Shown here piece after piece: positions 55,928-64,000 of a stretch of 64,000 nt of DNA. Numbering within the stretch: position 1 is the first letter of the stretch; each line of letters starts with the position of its first letter. A program made the translations under genes and the position numbers. Source of the DNA: Pseudomonadota bacterium (lineage in GTDB: Bacteria; Pseudomonadota; Gammaproteobacteria; Burkholderiales; JABEVD01). The stretch covers positions 1-64,000 of the forward strand of contig JAJZQY010000006.1 in NCBI GenBank assembly GCA_021806605.1, written 5' to 3'. The notes under the pieces were generated by a model, which was given only the letters and a program-made list of their open reading frames with translations, searched no databases and had not been told where the DNA came from.

Positions 55928-57644
55928 AGTTTCGCTCCTTCAGTTTCAGGTTCACTTCCTCGACGAGCGGCTCGAATTTCCCCGGTTCCTTCTCGGCCAG
56001 ATCCGAATAAAGATCCCGGGCATCTTCGAGCAGATCGGGGTCGGACCAAGCCGCCCGTCGGATTTCAAGCTTCGCCGCGCCTTCCCTGCCGGCAAGCGTG
56101 AGCAGCGCCGCGCGCCGGTAGACAAGCATTCCGGAAGGCGAAAAATGCAGCGCCCGACGGCTCAGCCTGAGCTTGCCGTCGAGGTTTGTTTCATCGACAG
56201 GCAGCATCTCGGCCATCGGGTATTCGACATAGGGAACGAGCAGCGTTCCCTTCCTGAAGCGGTAAAGCGCATCGTAAAGCGCCGCCGGCTTGAGGGGAGG
56301 CTTTCCGTTATGATAACTTGGGTAGAGCAATCCTTCCAAATCGAGATAATCCCTCATCAATCCCGCCATCAGGTAGCTTCCGGCGGCCAGGAGCAGAATC
56401 GTGACTCCCGGTGCGCCAGGCAGGCGCAGCGAGCGGGACTCCCCCATGCCGAGAAAAAGCATGAAAATCCCGAGAAAATGCGCATACCAGAGAGGATATT
56501 CGTCCAGACTGTGCAGTGCGAGGACCAGCAGCACCGCGAAAAGCCACCAGGCATGGATGTCGAATGCGATGTCGATGCGCCTCGCCCAGAAGAAAATGCC
56601 CCCGAATACCAGCAGGACTCCCGCAAGCCCCGTCTCGGCAAGCAGATGGAATGCAATGTCATGGGCATTGCTGTAAAGCCCTGTGATCTGCGGATCGTTG
56701 AATACCGGACCGTATCCGAAATGATGCCAGGCGAACTGCCCGAATCCGACCCCGAGCAGGGGCGCCTTGAGGAACATCATCCAGGCTTCGCGCCAGAGGT
56801 AGAACCGGATGCCGCTGTCCCGCCCGATGACGAGCAGCCTGTCCCCGGAAGTCATGGTGCCGTGCCCGCCCAGAAAAGAGAAGTGGGCCAGAAACTGCAT
56901 CAGGGCAAAAGCAGGCACCAGGAGCAGCGCAGCGATCAGCAGCACCCCGTTTCTTTGCCGCCCATGCAGGAGCAGCGCAAGCAATGTCAACGCAGCGAGA
57001 TAGAGCCAAGCGCTTCTGGAACCGCTCAGGGCAAGCATGAACAGCAGAAAACCGCCGAGCGGCAATGCCGCGAGCCGATGGATTTTTCCGGATGCTGCAA
57101 GATAGAGCAGGGACGCTATGGCAAGCGTCATGTAATCCGAGAAATGATTCTGCTGGGCAAGGTTGCCGTAAACCCCCCCGGAGGCATCGGGCGTGACAAA
57201 GACACCGAAGGCGGCGTGATCGAAATAGTGCTGCAGCACAGCGGCGACTCCGCTCGCCAGCCCCCCAGCAAGAATGAACCATGCCAGGGTCCGAACGATT
57301 TTTTCCAGCCCGAATTCACCTTTGAGGGCATATCCCAGCATGGCGAGCAGGGCCCCCCAGACGAGATAAAGCGTGGCCAGGGCAGCCTGCTGGGGATAGG
57401 TTATCCTGCCGAGCAGGAACTGCAGCCAGATGAGCAGCATCAGGGCAAGCGGAACGAGCGACACCAGAGGAAGCCTCGAAAGCCGCCTGCAATTGCAGGC
57501 GAGGGCGCAAATCCCCAGGAAAGCTGCGACCCACTCGGTATAGAAATCGGTGATGGGATAATAATGCTTCCATTGCAGGAAGGGCACAACCCCCATCAAC
57601 CCGACGAAAATCAGGCTGAGGCGCGACCAGGAAACCTGGTTCAA
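55908..57644 (-). CDS. PglL/Wzy-type O-oligosaccharyltransferase or O-antigen ligase
   Basis: The 578-residue polytopic protein has about eleven membrane helices and the Wzy_C/PglL layout: SGSRSAWLYLAAL, a large periplasmic loop with GFGQFAWHHFG and the catalytic-type SNAHDIAFHLLAETG (His), and a hydrophilic C-terminal domain ending in HHQ. PglL enzymes move lipid-linked glycans to Ser/Thr of proteins; WaaL transfers O-antigen to lipid A. Which one this is cannot be decided without neighbouring glycan genes, and none is present. The TTG start overlaps the DUF2892 stop (TTGA). Confidence 0.8.
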   Translation of the reverse strand: MNQVSWSRLSLIFVGLMGVVPFLQWKHYYPITDFYTEWVAAFLGICALACNCRRLSRLPLVSLVPLALMLLIWLQFLLGRITYPQQAALATLYLVWGALLAMLGYALKGEFGLEKIVRTLAWFILAGGLASGVAAVLQHYFDHAAFGVFVTPDASGGVYGNLAQQNHFSDYMTLAIASLLYLAASGKIHRLAALPLGGFLLFMLALSGSRSAWLYLAALTLLALLLHGRQRNGVLLIAALLLVPAFALMQFLAHFSFLGGHGTMTSGDRLLVIGRDSGIRFYLWREAWMMFLKAPLLGVGFGQFAWHHFGYGPVFNDPQITGLYSNAHDIAFHLLAETGLAGVLLVFGGIFFWARRIDIAFDIHAWWLFAVLLVLALHSLDEYPLWYAHFLGIFMLFLGMGESRSLRLPGAPGVTILLLAAGSYLMAGLMRDYLDLEGLLYPSYHNGKPPLKPAALYDALYRFRKGTLLVPYVEYPMAEMLPVDETNLDGKLRLSRRALHFSPSGMLVYRRAALLTLAGREGAAKLEIRRAAWSDPDLLEDARDLYSDLAEKEPGKFEPLVEEVNLKLKERNFAFHHQ

Positions 57645-57850
57645 CAAGCATCCTTGACGCCGAACTTCCTGAGGATGTTCTCCAGGGGACAGAAGCGGGA
57701 GAAGCCGCTCTGGAACAGGTTGAATCCGACGAAAGCGGTGAACCAGAGCCATTTCGAGTTCATGAAAAGCGGGCTGCCCTCCGCGCCAAGCGCCAGGGAC
57801 AGCATGACGAAAAATCCGGCGACAATTCTAACGATTCGGTTGGTGTTCAT
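57641..57850 (-). CDS. DUF2892 small membrane protein
   Basis: The 69-residue protein with two membrane helices has the DUF2892 pattern (RIVAGFFVMLSLALG, WFTAFVGFNLFQSGFSRFCPLENILRKFG). In E. coli YgaP this domain is fused to rhodanese, and YgaP is controlled by YgaV, an ArsR relative. Here DUF2892, a rhodanese and a YgaV-like repressor are separate genes in one block. AAGGAG precedes the ATG; a TTG one codon upstream is also possible. Confidence 0.88.
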   Translation of the reverse strand: MNTNRIVRIVAGFFVMLSLALGAEGSPLFMNSKWLWFTAFVGFNLFQSGFSRFCPLENILRKFGVKDAC

Positions 57851-57865
57851 CAATATGGCTCCTTG

Positions 57866-60800
57866 TTAAATTTTATCAATTTTCCTGTAGGACAGGGCGT
57901 AATACAGCACCGGGATCACGACCAGGGTGAGGATGGTCGAAACCAGTATGCCGAAAATCAGGGAGATGGCGAGTCCGTTGAAGATGGGATCGTCCAGGAT
58001 GAAGAAGGCCCCTATCATCGCGGCAAGCCCAGTCAGCAATATGGGTTTGGCGCGCGTCGCTGCGGCGGAGATCACCGCCTCCTGGAAATCCACTTCCTCG
58101 GCGACCTGCAGGTTGACGAAATCGACCAGCAGTATCGAATTCCTGACGATGATGCCGGCGAGCGCGATCATGCCTATCATCGAAGTCGCGGTGAATTGGG
58201 CGCCCAACAGGGCATGCCCCGGCATCACGCCGATGATGGTGAGCGGAATCGGCGCCATGATCACGAGCGGAACGAGATAGGACCTGAACTGCGCCACGAC
58301 CAGGAGATAGATGAGCACGAGTCCGACGCCGTAAGCGATGCCCATGTCCCTGAAAGTCTCATAGGTGACCTGCCATTCGCCGTCCCATTTCACGGCATAG
58401 CCGGCATAGGGGTCCCCTGGCTGGCGGATGAAATATTCCTTCAGCGTGCCGCCTTGCGGGAGCTTCATGCCGAGAATTTTCGAGCGGATATCGAACATGC
58501 CGTAGAGCGGACTGTCGATCTTGCCGGCCATGTCCCCGACCACGTAAACCACGGGAAGCAGGTCCTTGTGGTAAATCGTCTTCTCGCGCGGCACATGAAC
58601 CACCGCGACAAGGTCGGACAGGGGAATCATCTCGCCGCTTCTCGATCGCACTTCCAGCTTGAGGAGGTCGTCGAGATTGCCCTTTCTGTCCGAGGGCAGC
58701 GCCACCCTGACGGGAATCTCGTACTTCGCATTCAGACTGTGCACGGGCGTCACGTTCTCGCCGGAGAGCCCCATCTTCATCACCTCGACGACATCCTTCT
58801 GCGCAACGCCTCGCAAGGCCGCCTTGTTCTGCAGCACCTTCAGGGTGACTTTCCCGGCATCGGCATCGACGCTGTCGTCTATCCCGACGATGCCGGGGGT
58901 TTGCGCGAATGCGGCCTTGATTTTTTCGGCCACCGCGATCTGCCCGGCATAATCCGGGCCGTAAACTTCGGCAACCAGCGGGGACATGACCGGGGGCCCC
59001 GGCGGCACTTCGACGATCTTGGTCTTTGCGCCGTATTTCTTGGCGATTTGCGCAATCGGGGCGATCACGCTTGATGCGATCTCGTGGCTCTGCCTGCTGC
59101 GCTTGTGCTTGTCCAGGAGATTGACCTGGAGGTCGCCGTATTCCGGGCCGTCCCTGAGATAATACTGGCGCACCAGTCCGTTGAAATTGATCGGCGCGGC
59201 AGTGCCCGCATAGGCCTCGTAATCGGTGACTTCGGGAACCCTGGCGATATAGGCGCCTATCTCGTGCAGCACTTTGGCGGTATCCTCGAGAGGGGTTCCT
59301 ACAGGCATGTCGACCACGACCTGGAACTCCGACTTGTTGTCGAAAGGCAGCATCTTGAGCACGACGAGCTTCACGGCGGCCAGCGATACCGCGAGCAGGA
59401 TCAGGACCACGATCCCGATCAGGAGGAGCTTTCTGTTCCTGCTTCCCTCCTCCCTCCTCAAGAAAGGCGTGAGCCTGGAAGAAAAGAAGGCGCCGATCTT
59501 GCCGGATCCCGATTCCTGATGCACATGCTTGCCCGCGAGCCTGAAGGCGAGCCAGGGCGTCACGATAAAGGCGATGGCCAAGGATATCAGCATGCCGATG
59601 CTCGCGTTGATCGGTATCGGGCTCATGTAGGGGCCCATCAGCCCGGTCACGAAAGCCATGGGCAGGAGCGCCGCAATCACGGTCAGGGTGGCGAGGATGG
59701 TGGGGCCGCCCACTTCGTCCACCGCCTCGGGAATGATCTCCGACAAGGGGGCTTCCGAAAGAAGCCGCCTTCTGTGAATGTTCTCCACCACCACGATCGC
59801 ATCGTCGACCAGGATGCCTATGGAAAAAATCAGCGCGAACAGGGAAACCCGGTTCAGGGTGAAGCCCCAGGCCCAGGATGCGAACAGCGTGGCGAACAGG
59901 GTGAGCATCACCGCGACGCCGACGATCACGGCTTCGCGGCGGCCCAGCGCGAGCCATACCAGCACCACCACGGACGTGGTGGCGAAGATCAGTTTCTCGA
60001 TCAGCTTGATCGCCTTGTCATTGGCCGTCACGCCGTAATCGCGCGTCACCGTGACTTCCACGTTGGAGGGAATCACGCTGCCCTTGAGCTGCCCGATTCT
60101 TTCGATCAGCTGCTTCGCCACCTTGACCGCATTTTCGCCGGGCTTTTTCGAAATGGCGAGGGTCACCGCGGGATGCTCGCCCGGTTTGCCGCCTATCCAC
60201 ACGTAATGCTCCGGCTGGTCAGGGCCGTCCACGACCTGCGCCACATCGCCCATGAAAATCGGCCTGCCGTCCTGCACGCCGACCACGAGGCGCCTCACGT
60301 CGTCGCTGGACGTGAGGAAGGTGCCGGTCTGGACCAGCACTTCCCGATTGTCCCTGATCAGATTCCCGGAGGGCTGGGAGGCATTGGAAAACTGCAGCGC
60401 ATCCCTCAGGTCTTCCGCCGAAAGATGGTAAGCGTTCATCCTGTCCGCATCCATCAGCACCCTGATCACGTGCCTGGGGCCTCCTATGGTCCTGACCTCC
60501 CTGACGCCTGCCACGCGCTTCAGTTCGATTTCCGCGGAATGCGCCACCTGCTCGAGCTCGAAGGCCCCCTCGTTGCTGTTTCTGGTCCAGAGCGTGAGGG
60601 TCAGGATGGGAACATCGTCTATCCCTATCGGCTTGATGATCGGCTTGGAAACGCCCAGATAGGGGGAAACCCAGTCTTCATGCGAATTGATCGTGTCGTA
60701 CAGCTTGACGAGCGACTGTATCCTGTCCTCGCCGACCTTGAACTGCACGGTGAGAACGGCCATCCCGGGGCGGGACACCGAATAGACATGATCGATCCCC

Positions 60801-61033
60801 GCGATCTGGGAAAGCACCTGTTCGGCGGGAGTGGCGACGAGGTGTTCGACGTCGCGCGTGGAAGCCCCGGGAAAGGGAATGAACACGTTCGCCATGGTGA
60901 CGTTGATCTGCGGCTCCTCTTCCCGCGGCGTCACGATCACGGCAAAAAGCCCGAGCAGCACCGCGACCAGCGCGATCAGCGGGGTCAGCTGGGAATGCAG
61001 GAAAAATTTGCTGATGCGGCCCGATATGCCCAT
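57866..61033 (-). CDS. RND-superfamily efflux permease
   Basis: The 1055-residue permease has two symmetric sets of membrane helices and two large periplasmic loops. The proton-relay Asp pair of helix 4 is in SIGILVDDAIVVVENIHRR. The porter-domain motif PFPGASTRDVEHLVATPAEQ shows an HAE/AcrB-like type. It exports hydrophobic or ionic substrates with a membrane-fusion subunit, whose gene precedes it by one base. No outer-membrane channel gene is adjacent, so a TolC-type protein from elsewhere would be needed. The substrate is unknown. Confidence 0.93.
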   Translation of the reverse strand: MGISGRISKFFLHSQLTPLIALVAVLLGLFAVIVTPREEEPQINVTMANVFIPFPGASTRDVEHLVATPAEQVLSQIAGIDHVYSVSRPGMAVLTVQFKVGEDRIQSLVKLYDTINSHEDWVSPYLGVSKPIIKPIGIDDVPILTLTLWTRNSNEGAFELEQVAHSAEIELKRVAGVREVRTIGGPRHVIRVLMDADRMNAYHLSAEDLRDALQFSNASQPSGNLIRDNREVLVQTGTFLTSSDDVRRLVVGVQDGRPIFMGDVAQVVDGPDQPEHYVWIGGKPGEHPAVTLAISKKPGENAVKVAKQLIERIGQLKGSVIPSNVEVTVTRDYGVTANDKAIKLIEKLIFATTSVVVLVWLALGRREAVIVGVAVMLTLFATLFASWAWGFTLNRVSLFALIFSIGILVDDAIVVVENIHRRRLLSEAPLSEIIPEAVDEVGGPTILATLTVIAALLPMAFVTGLMGPYMSPIPINASIGMLISLAIAFIVTPWLAFRLAGKHVHQESGSGKIGAFFSSRLTPFLRREEGSRNRKLLLIGIVVLILLAVSLAAVKLVVLKMLPFDNKSEFQVVVDMPVGTPLEDTAKVLHEIGAYIARVPEVTDYEAYAGTAAPINFNGLVRQYYLRDGPEYGDLQVNLLDKHKRSRQSHEIASSVIAPIAQIAKKYGAKTKIVEVPPGPPVMSPLVAEVYGPDYAGQIAVAEKIKAAFAQTPGIVGIDDSVDADAGKVTLKVLQNKAALRGVAQKDVVEVMKMGLSGENVTPVHSLNAKYEIPVRVALPSDRKGNLDDLLKLEVRSRSGEMIPLSDLVAVVHVPREKTIYHKDLLPVVYVVGDMAGKIDSPLYGMFDIRSKILGMKLPQGGTLKEYFIRQPGDPYAGYAVKWDGEWQVTYETFRDMGIAYGVGLVLIYLLVVAQFRSYLVPLVIMAPIPLTIIGVMPGHALLGAQFTATSMIGMIALAGIIVRNSILLVDFVNLQVAEEVDFQEAVISAAATRAKPILLTGLAAMIGAFFILDDPIFNGLAISLIFGILVSTILTLVVIPVLYYALSYRKIDKI

Positions 61034-61034
61034 G

Positions 61035-62045
61035 TCATTGCGCGCTTCTGCTTATTCCGGCCCTGATCGGGTCGAGCGCGACGGTTTCCCCCTCGACCAG
61101 CCCCGCCAGGATCTCGACCTCGCTTCCCGAAGGCTCGCCGAGCCGCACCTGGCGCAACTCATACTGGCCGCCCGGCCGGACCACGTAAACTGCGGTGACT
61201 TCGCTGCGCCTCAGCACGGAGGACGCCGGAACCAGGAGCTTCCTCGCGCGGCCGATGTCGAACTGCGCCCTGGCGAACATCCCGGGATAAATGCCTTCCG
61301 TATCCGGGGGAAACTGCAGCCTGACCTGGGTGGTATGGGTCAGCACATTGGCCGCAGGCAGCACCGTGACGGATGCGGCCTTCACTCTCCTTCCCTCTTC
61401 AAGGAGAATCAGCGCGCCGTCCTTCAGGTTGCCCCTTACCACATCCAGCTTATCCTGGGGAATGCTCACCGTGAGCCGGAGCTCCCGGGGATCGAACCCC
61501 GTCATGAGCTGCTTCCCGGGATATGCCATTTCCCCGATTTCGACGTGACGGGCAGCGACAACTCCGCTGTAGGGCGCGACCACCGTGGCATAGCTCTCGG
61601 TATTGGCGGCTATGCCGACGTTGGCGCGGCGCGCATCGACCCTGGATTTCGCGGCCTCGAACTCGGCCTTCGCCTTGTCGAGCGCAGCCTGGCTCACGAA
61701 CTTGCGTTCGAAAAGATGCCGGGTGCGCTCGTAGGTAGCCTTGGCATTCTCGAACGAAGCCTGCGCTTCGGCAAGCTGGGCGCGGCTCTCGTTGAGGGCA
61801 TGACTGACTTCGGTTGCGTCGATTTTGACGAGGACTTGGCCCTTCCTGACCCTTTCCCCGACATCGAAATTGACTGCGGCAACCCTGCCGGAAATCTGCG
61901 CGGAAACGGTAGCCTGCCTGGCCGCCTCCACCACGCCTTCCGCAGAATAGGTCAAGGGCACGTCGACATAACGGGCCTGAACGGTCTCCTCCGCATGGAC
62001 GGAAGAAGCCAGAAAAAAAAGCAGGAAGAAGAACGATCTGATCAC
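61035..62045 (-). CDS. RND efflux periplasmic adaptor (membrane fusion protein)
   Basis: The 336-residue protein has a signal peptide (FFFLLFFLASSVHA), a split lipoyl-like domain (ATVSAQISGRVAAVNFDVGERVRKGQVLVKID), a helical hairpin (RAQLAEAQASFENAKATYERTRHL), and beta-barrel and membrane-proximal domains. It links the RND pump to an outer-membrane channel. The start is GTG with AAGGGGG seven bases upstream. The gene is the first of the run controlled from the operator at 62066-62087. Confidence 0.92.
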   Translation of the reverse strand: MIRSFFFLLFFLASSVHAEETVQARYVDVPLTYSAEGVVEAARQATVSAQISGRVAAVNFDVGERVRKGQVLVKIDATEVSHALNESRAQLAEAQASFENAKATYERTRHLFERKFVSQAALDKAKAEFEAAKSRVDARRANVGIAANTESYATVVAPYSGVVAARHVEIGEMAYPGKQLMTGFDPRELRLTVSIPQDKLDVVRGNLKDGALILLEEGRRVKAASVTVLPAANVLTHTTQVRLQFPPDTEGIYPGMFARAQFDIGRARKLLVPASSVLRRSEVTAVYVVRPGGQYELRQVRLGEPSGSEVEILAGLVEGETVALDPIRAGISRSAQ

Positions 62046-62065
62046 GCAAGCACCCCCTTCGAATG

Positions 62066-62087
62066 AATATTAGTATAATCTAATATT
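62066..62087. promoter_or_regulatory. ArsR-type operator overlapping the efflux promoter
   Basis: AATATTAG-TATAAT-CTAATATT has perfect 8-bp arms and a 6-base centre. On the minus strand the sequence TATACT inside it forms a good -10 element for the adaptor gene, so a bound repressor would block transcription. It lies between the arsR stop and the adaptor start, as expected for the target of the adjacent ArsR. Confidence 0.65.
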
Positions 62088-62120
62088 TAGGGATCTACAA
62101 CAGGAAGCGCCCCTGGAGCT

Positions 62121-62447
62121 TTATGCCGCCATATTGCAGAAAACGTCTCGCATCATCTTGATCAACTGAAGAACCCGGGCGTCCCCAATCCGATAATAGA
62201 CCTTGTTGGCATCCTTACGCGTCTTGAGAACGCCCTTGTCCCTCAGGATGGCAAGATGCTGCGAGATGTTGCTTTGCGAGGTTCCGACGCTTTCAACAAT
62301 GTCCTGCACGCTGACTTCCTGCTCTCCGAGAATGCACAGTATCTTGAGGCGCAGGGGATGGGATATGGCCTTCATGGAGCGAGAAGCCTGCTCGATCACC
62401 TCGTCCTGCCCCATCATTTCGTGAAGGAAATCAATCTGGCTTTTCAT
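62121..62447 (-). CDS. ArsR/SmtB-family repressor of the BigR/YgaV/SqrR type
   Basis: The 108-residue winged-HTH repressor (AISHPLRLKILCIL; VGTSQSNISQHLAILRDKGVLKTRKDANKVYYRI). It has only two cysteines beyond the usual fold positions, C38 in the second helix and C104 at the end (DVFCNM), 66 residues apart. This is the same spacing as the persulfide-sensing pair C41/C107 of SqrR, and it resembles the LILC / VYC positions of YgaV. Metal-binding ArsR motifs (ELCVCDL) are absent. It should release DNA when the pair forms a polysulfide or disulfide link. A GTG four codons upstream is an alternative start. The targets are probably the adaptor-RND operon and its own gene. Confidence 0.85.
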   Translation of the reverse strand: MKSQIDFLHEMMGQDEVIEQASRSMKAISHPLRLKILCILGEQEVSVQDIVESVGTSQSNISQHLAILRDKGVLKTRKDANKVYYRIGDARVLQLIKMMRDVFCNMAA

Positions 62448-62520
62448 GAGAATGCCCACGCTAGTGTATGATCAACGAAATAGCATAAAATAAAGATTTT
62501 CAACCGTCCAGAGAAATAGA

Positions 62521-64000
62521 TGAGCCTATCGAAGAAACTTGCGCAGAACGAGGCGATGACGCCGGTTCTGCTTCTGATACTGGATGGGATCGGTTGCCGT
62601 GCGGAGCAGGAGGACAACGCAGTCGCGCTTGCAAAAAAACCCAATCTGGACAGGCTGTGGGCGGATTACCCGCATACCCGCCTGCAGGCATCCGAATCCT
62701 CCGTCGGTCTTCCCAAAGCCCAGATGGGCAATTCGGAGGTCGGGCACCTCAACATCGGGGCAGGGCGCATCGTCCATCAGGAACTGACCCGCATCGATCT
62801 TGCCATCGAAAACGGCGAATTCTTCGCCAATCCCGCCCTCAGGAATGCGATCGACGCCGCCCTCGAAAGGGGAAGCGCGCTGCACATCATGGGACTGCTC
62901 TCGCCGGGCGGGGTTCACAGCCACGAGGCTCACATTCACGCCATGCTGGAGATGGGCGCGAAAGCCGGAGTCGGGCAGATCTACCTGCACGCCTTCCTGG
63001 ACGGCAGGGATACCCCGCCCAAGAGCGCGGCATCTTCGCTGCAAGCTTTCGAGGAAAAATGCAGAGCGCTCGGCAAAGGAAAAATCGCTTCCATCATCGG
63101 ACGCTATTACGCGATGGACAGGGACAAGCGATGGGAGCGGGTGAGCATCGCCTACGACCTCATCACCCAGGGCATCGCGGAATATCATTTCGACGATTCC
63201 GCAACCGCGCTGAAAGCCGCCTACGAGCGCGGCGAAACCGATGAATTCGTGCACGCGACCGCCATCCACCGAAACGGTGAGAATCCGGTCAGGATGATGG
63301 ACGGCGATGTCGTCATCTTCATGAACTACCGCGCAGACAGGGCAAGGGAACTCACCAGCTGCCTGACCGCGCAGGACTTCCGGGGATTCGAGCGCAGCTA
63401 TTTTCCCAGCGTCTCGTTCGTCATGCTGACCCATTACGGTGACGAATTCCCTCTCTCCACCGCCTTCCCCCCCGAGCGCATCGAGAACTGCTTCGGCGAA
63501 TATCTGTCCAATCAGGGACTCGCCCAGCTCAGGATCGCCGAAACCGAGAAATATGCGCATGTCACCTACTTCTTCAACGGCGGGAGGGAAGAACCCTATT
63601 CTGGAGAGGACCGAATCATGGTCCCTTCTCCGAAAGTCGCGACCTACGATCTCAAGCCTGAAATGAGCGTTTTCGAAGTGACGGAAAAACTCGAAGAAGC
63701 CATCGCCAGCCGCAAATATCAAGCGATCATCTGCAATTTCGCCAACGGCGACATGGTCGGACATACCGGAAACCTGGGCGCTGCAATACGCGCGGTGGAA
63801 GCGATGGATGCATGCATCGGCCGCGTCGTCGACGCGATGCAGGCGATCGGAGGAGAAGTGCTGATCACGGCAGACCACGGCAATGCGGAAATGATGCAGG
63901 ATCCGCTCACCAAGCAGCCGCATACCGCGCATTCCCTGAACCTGGTTCCCTTCCTTTATATCGGAAAGCGCGCTTCCAACATCCGGGACGGGGGCGCGCT
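62521..64000 (+). CDS. gpmI: 2,3-bisphosphoglycerate-independent phosphoglycerate mutase (3' end outside window)
   Basis: The first 493 codons are present. The protein has PVLLLILDGIG with metal Asp22, the phospho-Ser site QMGNS72EVGH, LLSPGGVHSH, FLDGRDTPPKSA, MNYRADRARELT, NFANGDMVGHTG and ITADHGNAEMM. It interconverts 3- and 2-phosphoglycerate with Mn. It is divergent from arsR over 73 bases. The ATG at 62521 is chosen, but the ribosome-binding site is weak and an ATG at codon 13 is possible. In E. coli the homologue is also divergent from the rhodanese-grxC-secB-gpsA genes. Confidence 0.95.

Noticed and set aside
55869-57869. 666-codon open frame antisense to the PglL-like gene
   Set aside because: Rich in Gln, Glu, Pro and Arg without any domain; a shadow of the membrane-protein codons on the other strand.
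59084-61066. 660-codon open frame antisense to the RND permease
   Set aside because: His/Arg/Glu-rich low-information translation with no motif; the permease frame has all expected features.

Overview
The window looks like a chromosomal stretch from a betaproteobacterium, probably a Nitrosomonadales-type (Gallionella/Sulfuricella-like) organism. This rests on gene content and order (ubiC-ubiA, ruvCAB next to tolQRAB-pal-cpoB-queE-queC, rhodanese-grxC-secB-gpsA divergent from gpmI), high GC, rubrerythrin/rubredoxin genes and many c-di-GMP proteins. It is an inference, since no rRNA or other species marker is present. Almost all of the DNA is coding, and genes very often overlap at ATGA, GTGA or TTGA stop/start junctions.

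Region by region. 1-1.7 kb: tRNA-Thr, then a decayed integron. It holds a truncated, frameshifted integrase (minus strand), a promoter and attI-type core facing outward, and two gene cassettes (an unknown protein and a SAM methyltransferase), each closed by an attC site. A 20-bp-arm palindrome interrupts what follows. 1.9-4 kb: a small HTH-like orphan behind an operator palindrome, a secreted PLD nuclease, a glycine-zipper protein and an HU/IHF protein. 3.9-9.7 kb (minus): rep, ridA, recG, ubiC, ubiA. 9.8-22.7 kb: a Na+/H+ antiporter, then plus-strand genes DUF4337, PAP2 phosphatase, hrpA, pabB, thioredoxin, pirin, old-yellow-enzyme, nitroreductase, TPR-methyltransferase and RsmB-like methyltransferase. 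The pabB-to-nitroreductase run reads as a redox or electrophile-defence operon.

22.7-27.5 kb: a three-gene c-di-GMP operon (PAS-GGDEF-EAL, GNAT, EAL-CZB). 27.5-31 kb (minus): an OxyR homologue with Ser in place of Cys208, followed by rubrerythrin, rubredoxin, rubredoxin reductase and a phosphoribosyltransferase; together these form a peroxide-reduction chain. 31-39.7 kb: two AsmA-type proteins, an orphan histidine kinase, a class II aldolase coupled to a Rap1a-type immunity protein, an MBL/beta-CASP RNase and a second PAS-GGDEF-EAL protein. 39.9-50.3 kb (minus): two tRNA-Lys genes, queC, queE, the whole Tol-Pal system, ruvCAB, yebC and pyrC.

50.3-64 kb: a cold-shock gene, an AI-2E permease, trmL, a periplasmic unknown and an 82-bp MITE-like inverted repeat. 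Then comes a nine-gene minus-strand run from an RND efflux pair through DUF2892, a PglL-like ligase, rhodanese, grxC, secB and an SH3 protein to gpsA. A BigR/YgaV-type ArsR repressor (two cysteines 66 residues apart) and an operator palindrome over the efflux promoter suggest persulfide or redox control. Compared with the E. coli order (gpmM divergent from yibN-grxC-secB-gpsA), the arsR-efflux-DUF2892-pglL block appears inserted between conserved housekeeping neighbours. gpmI runs off the end of the window.
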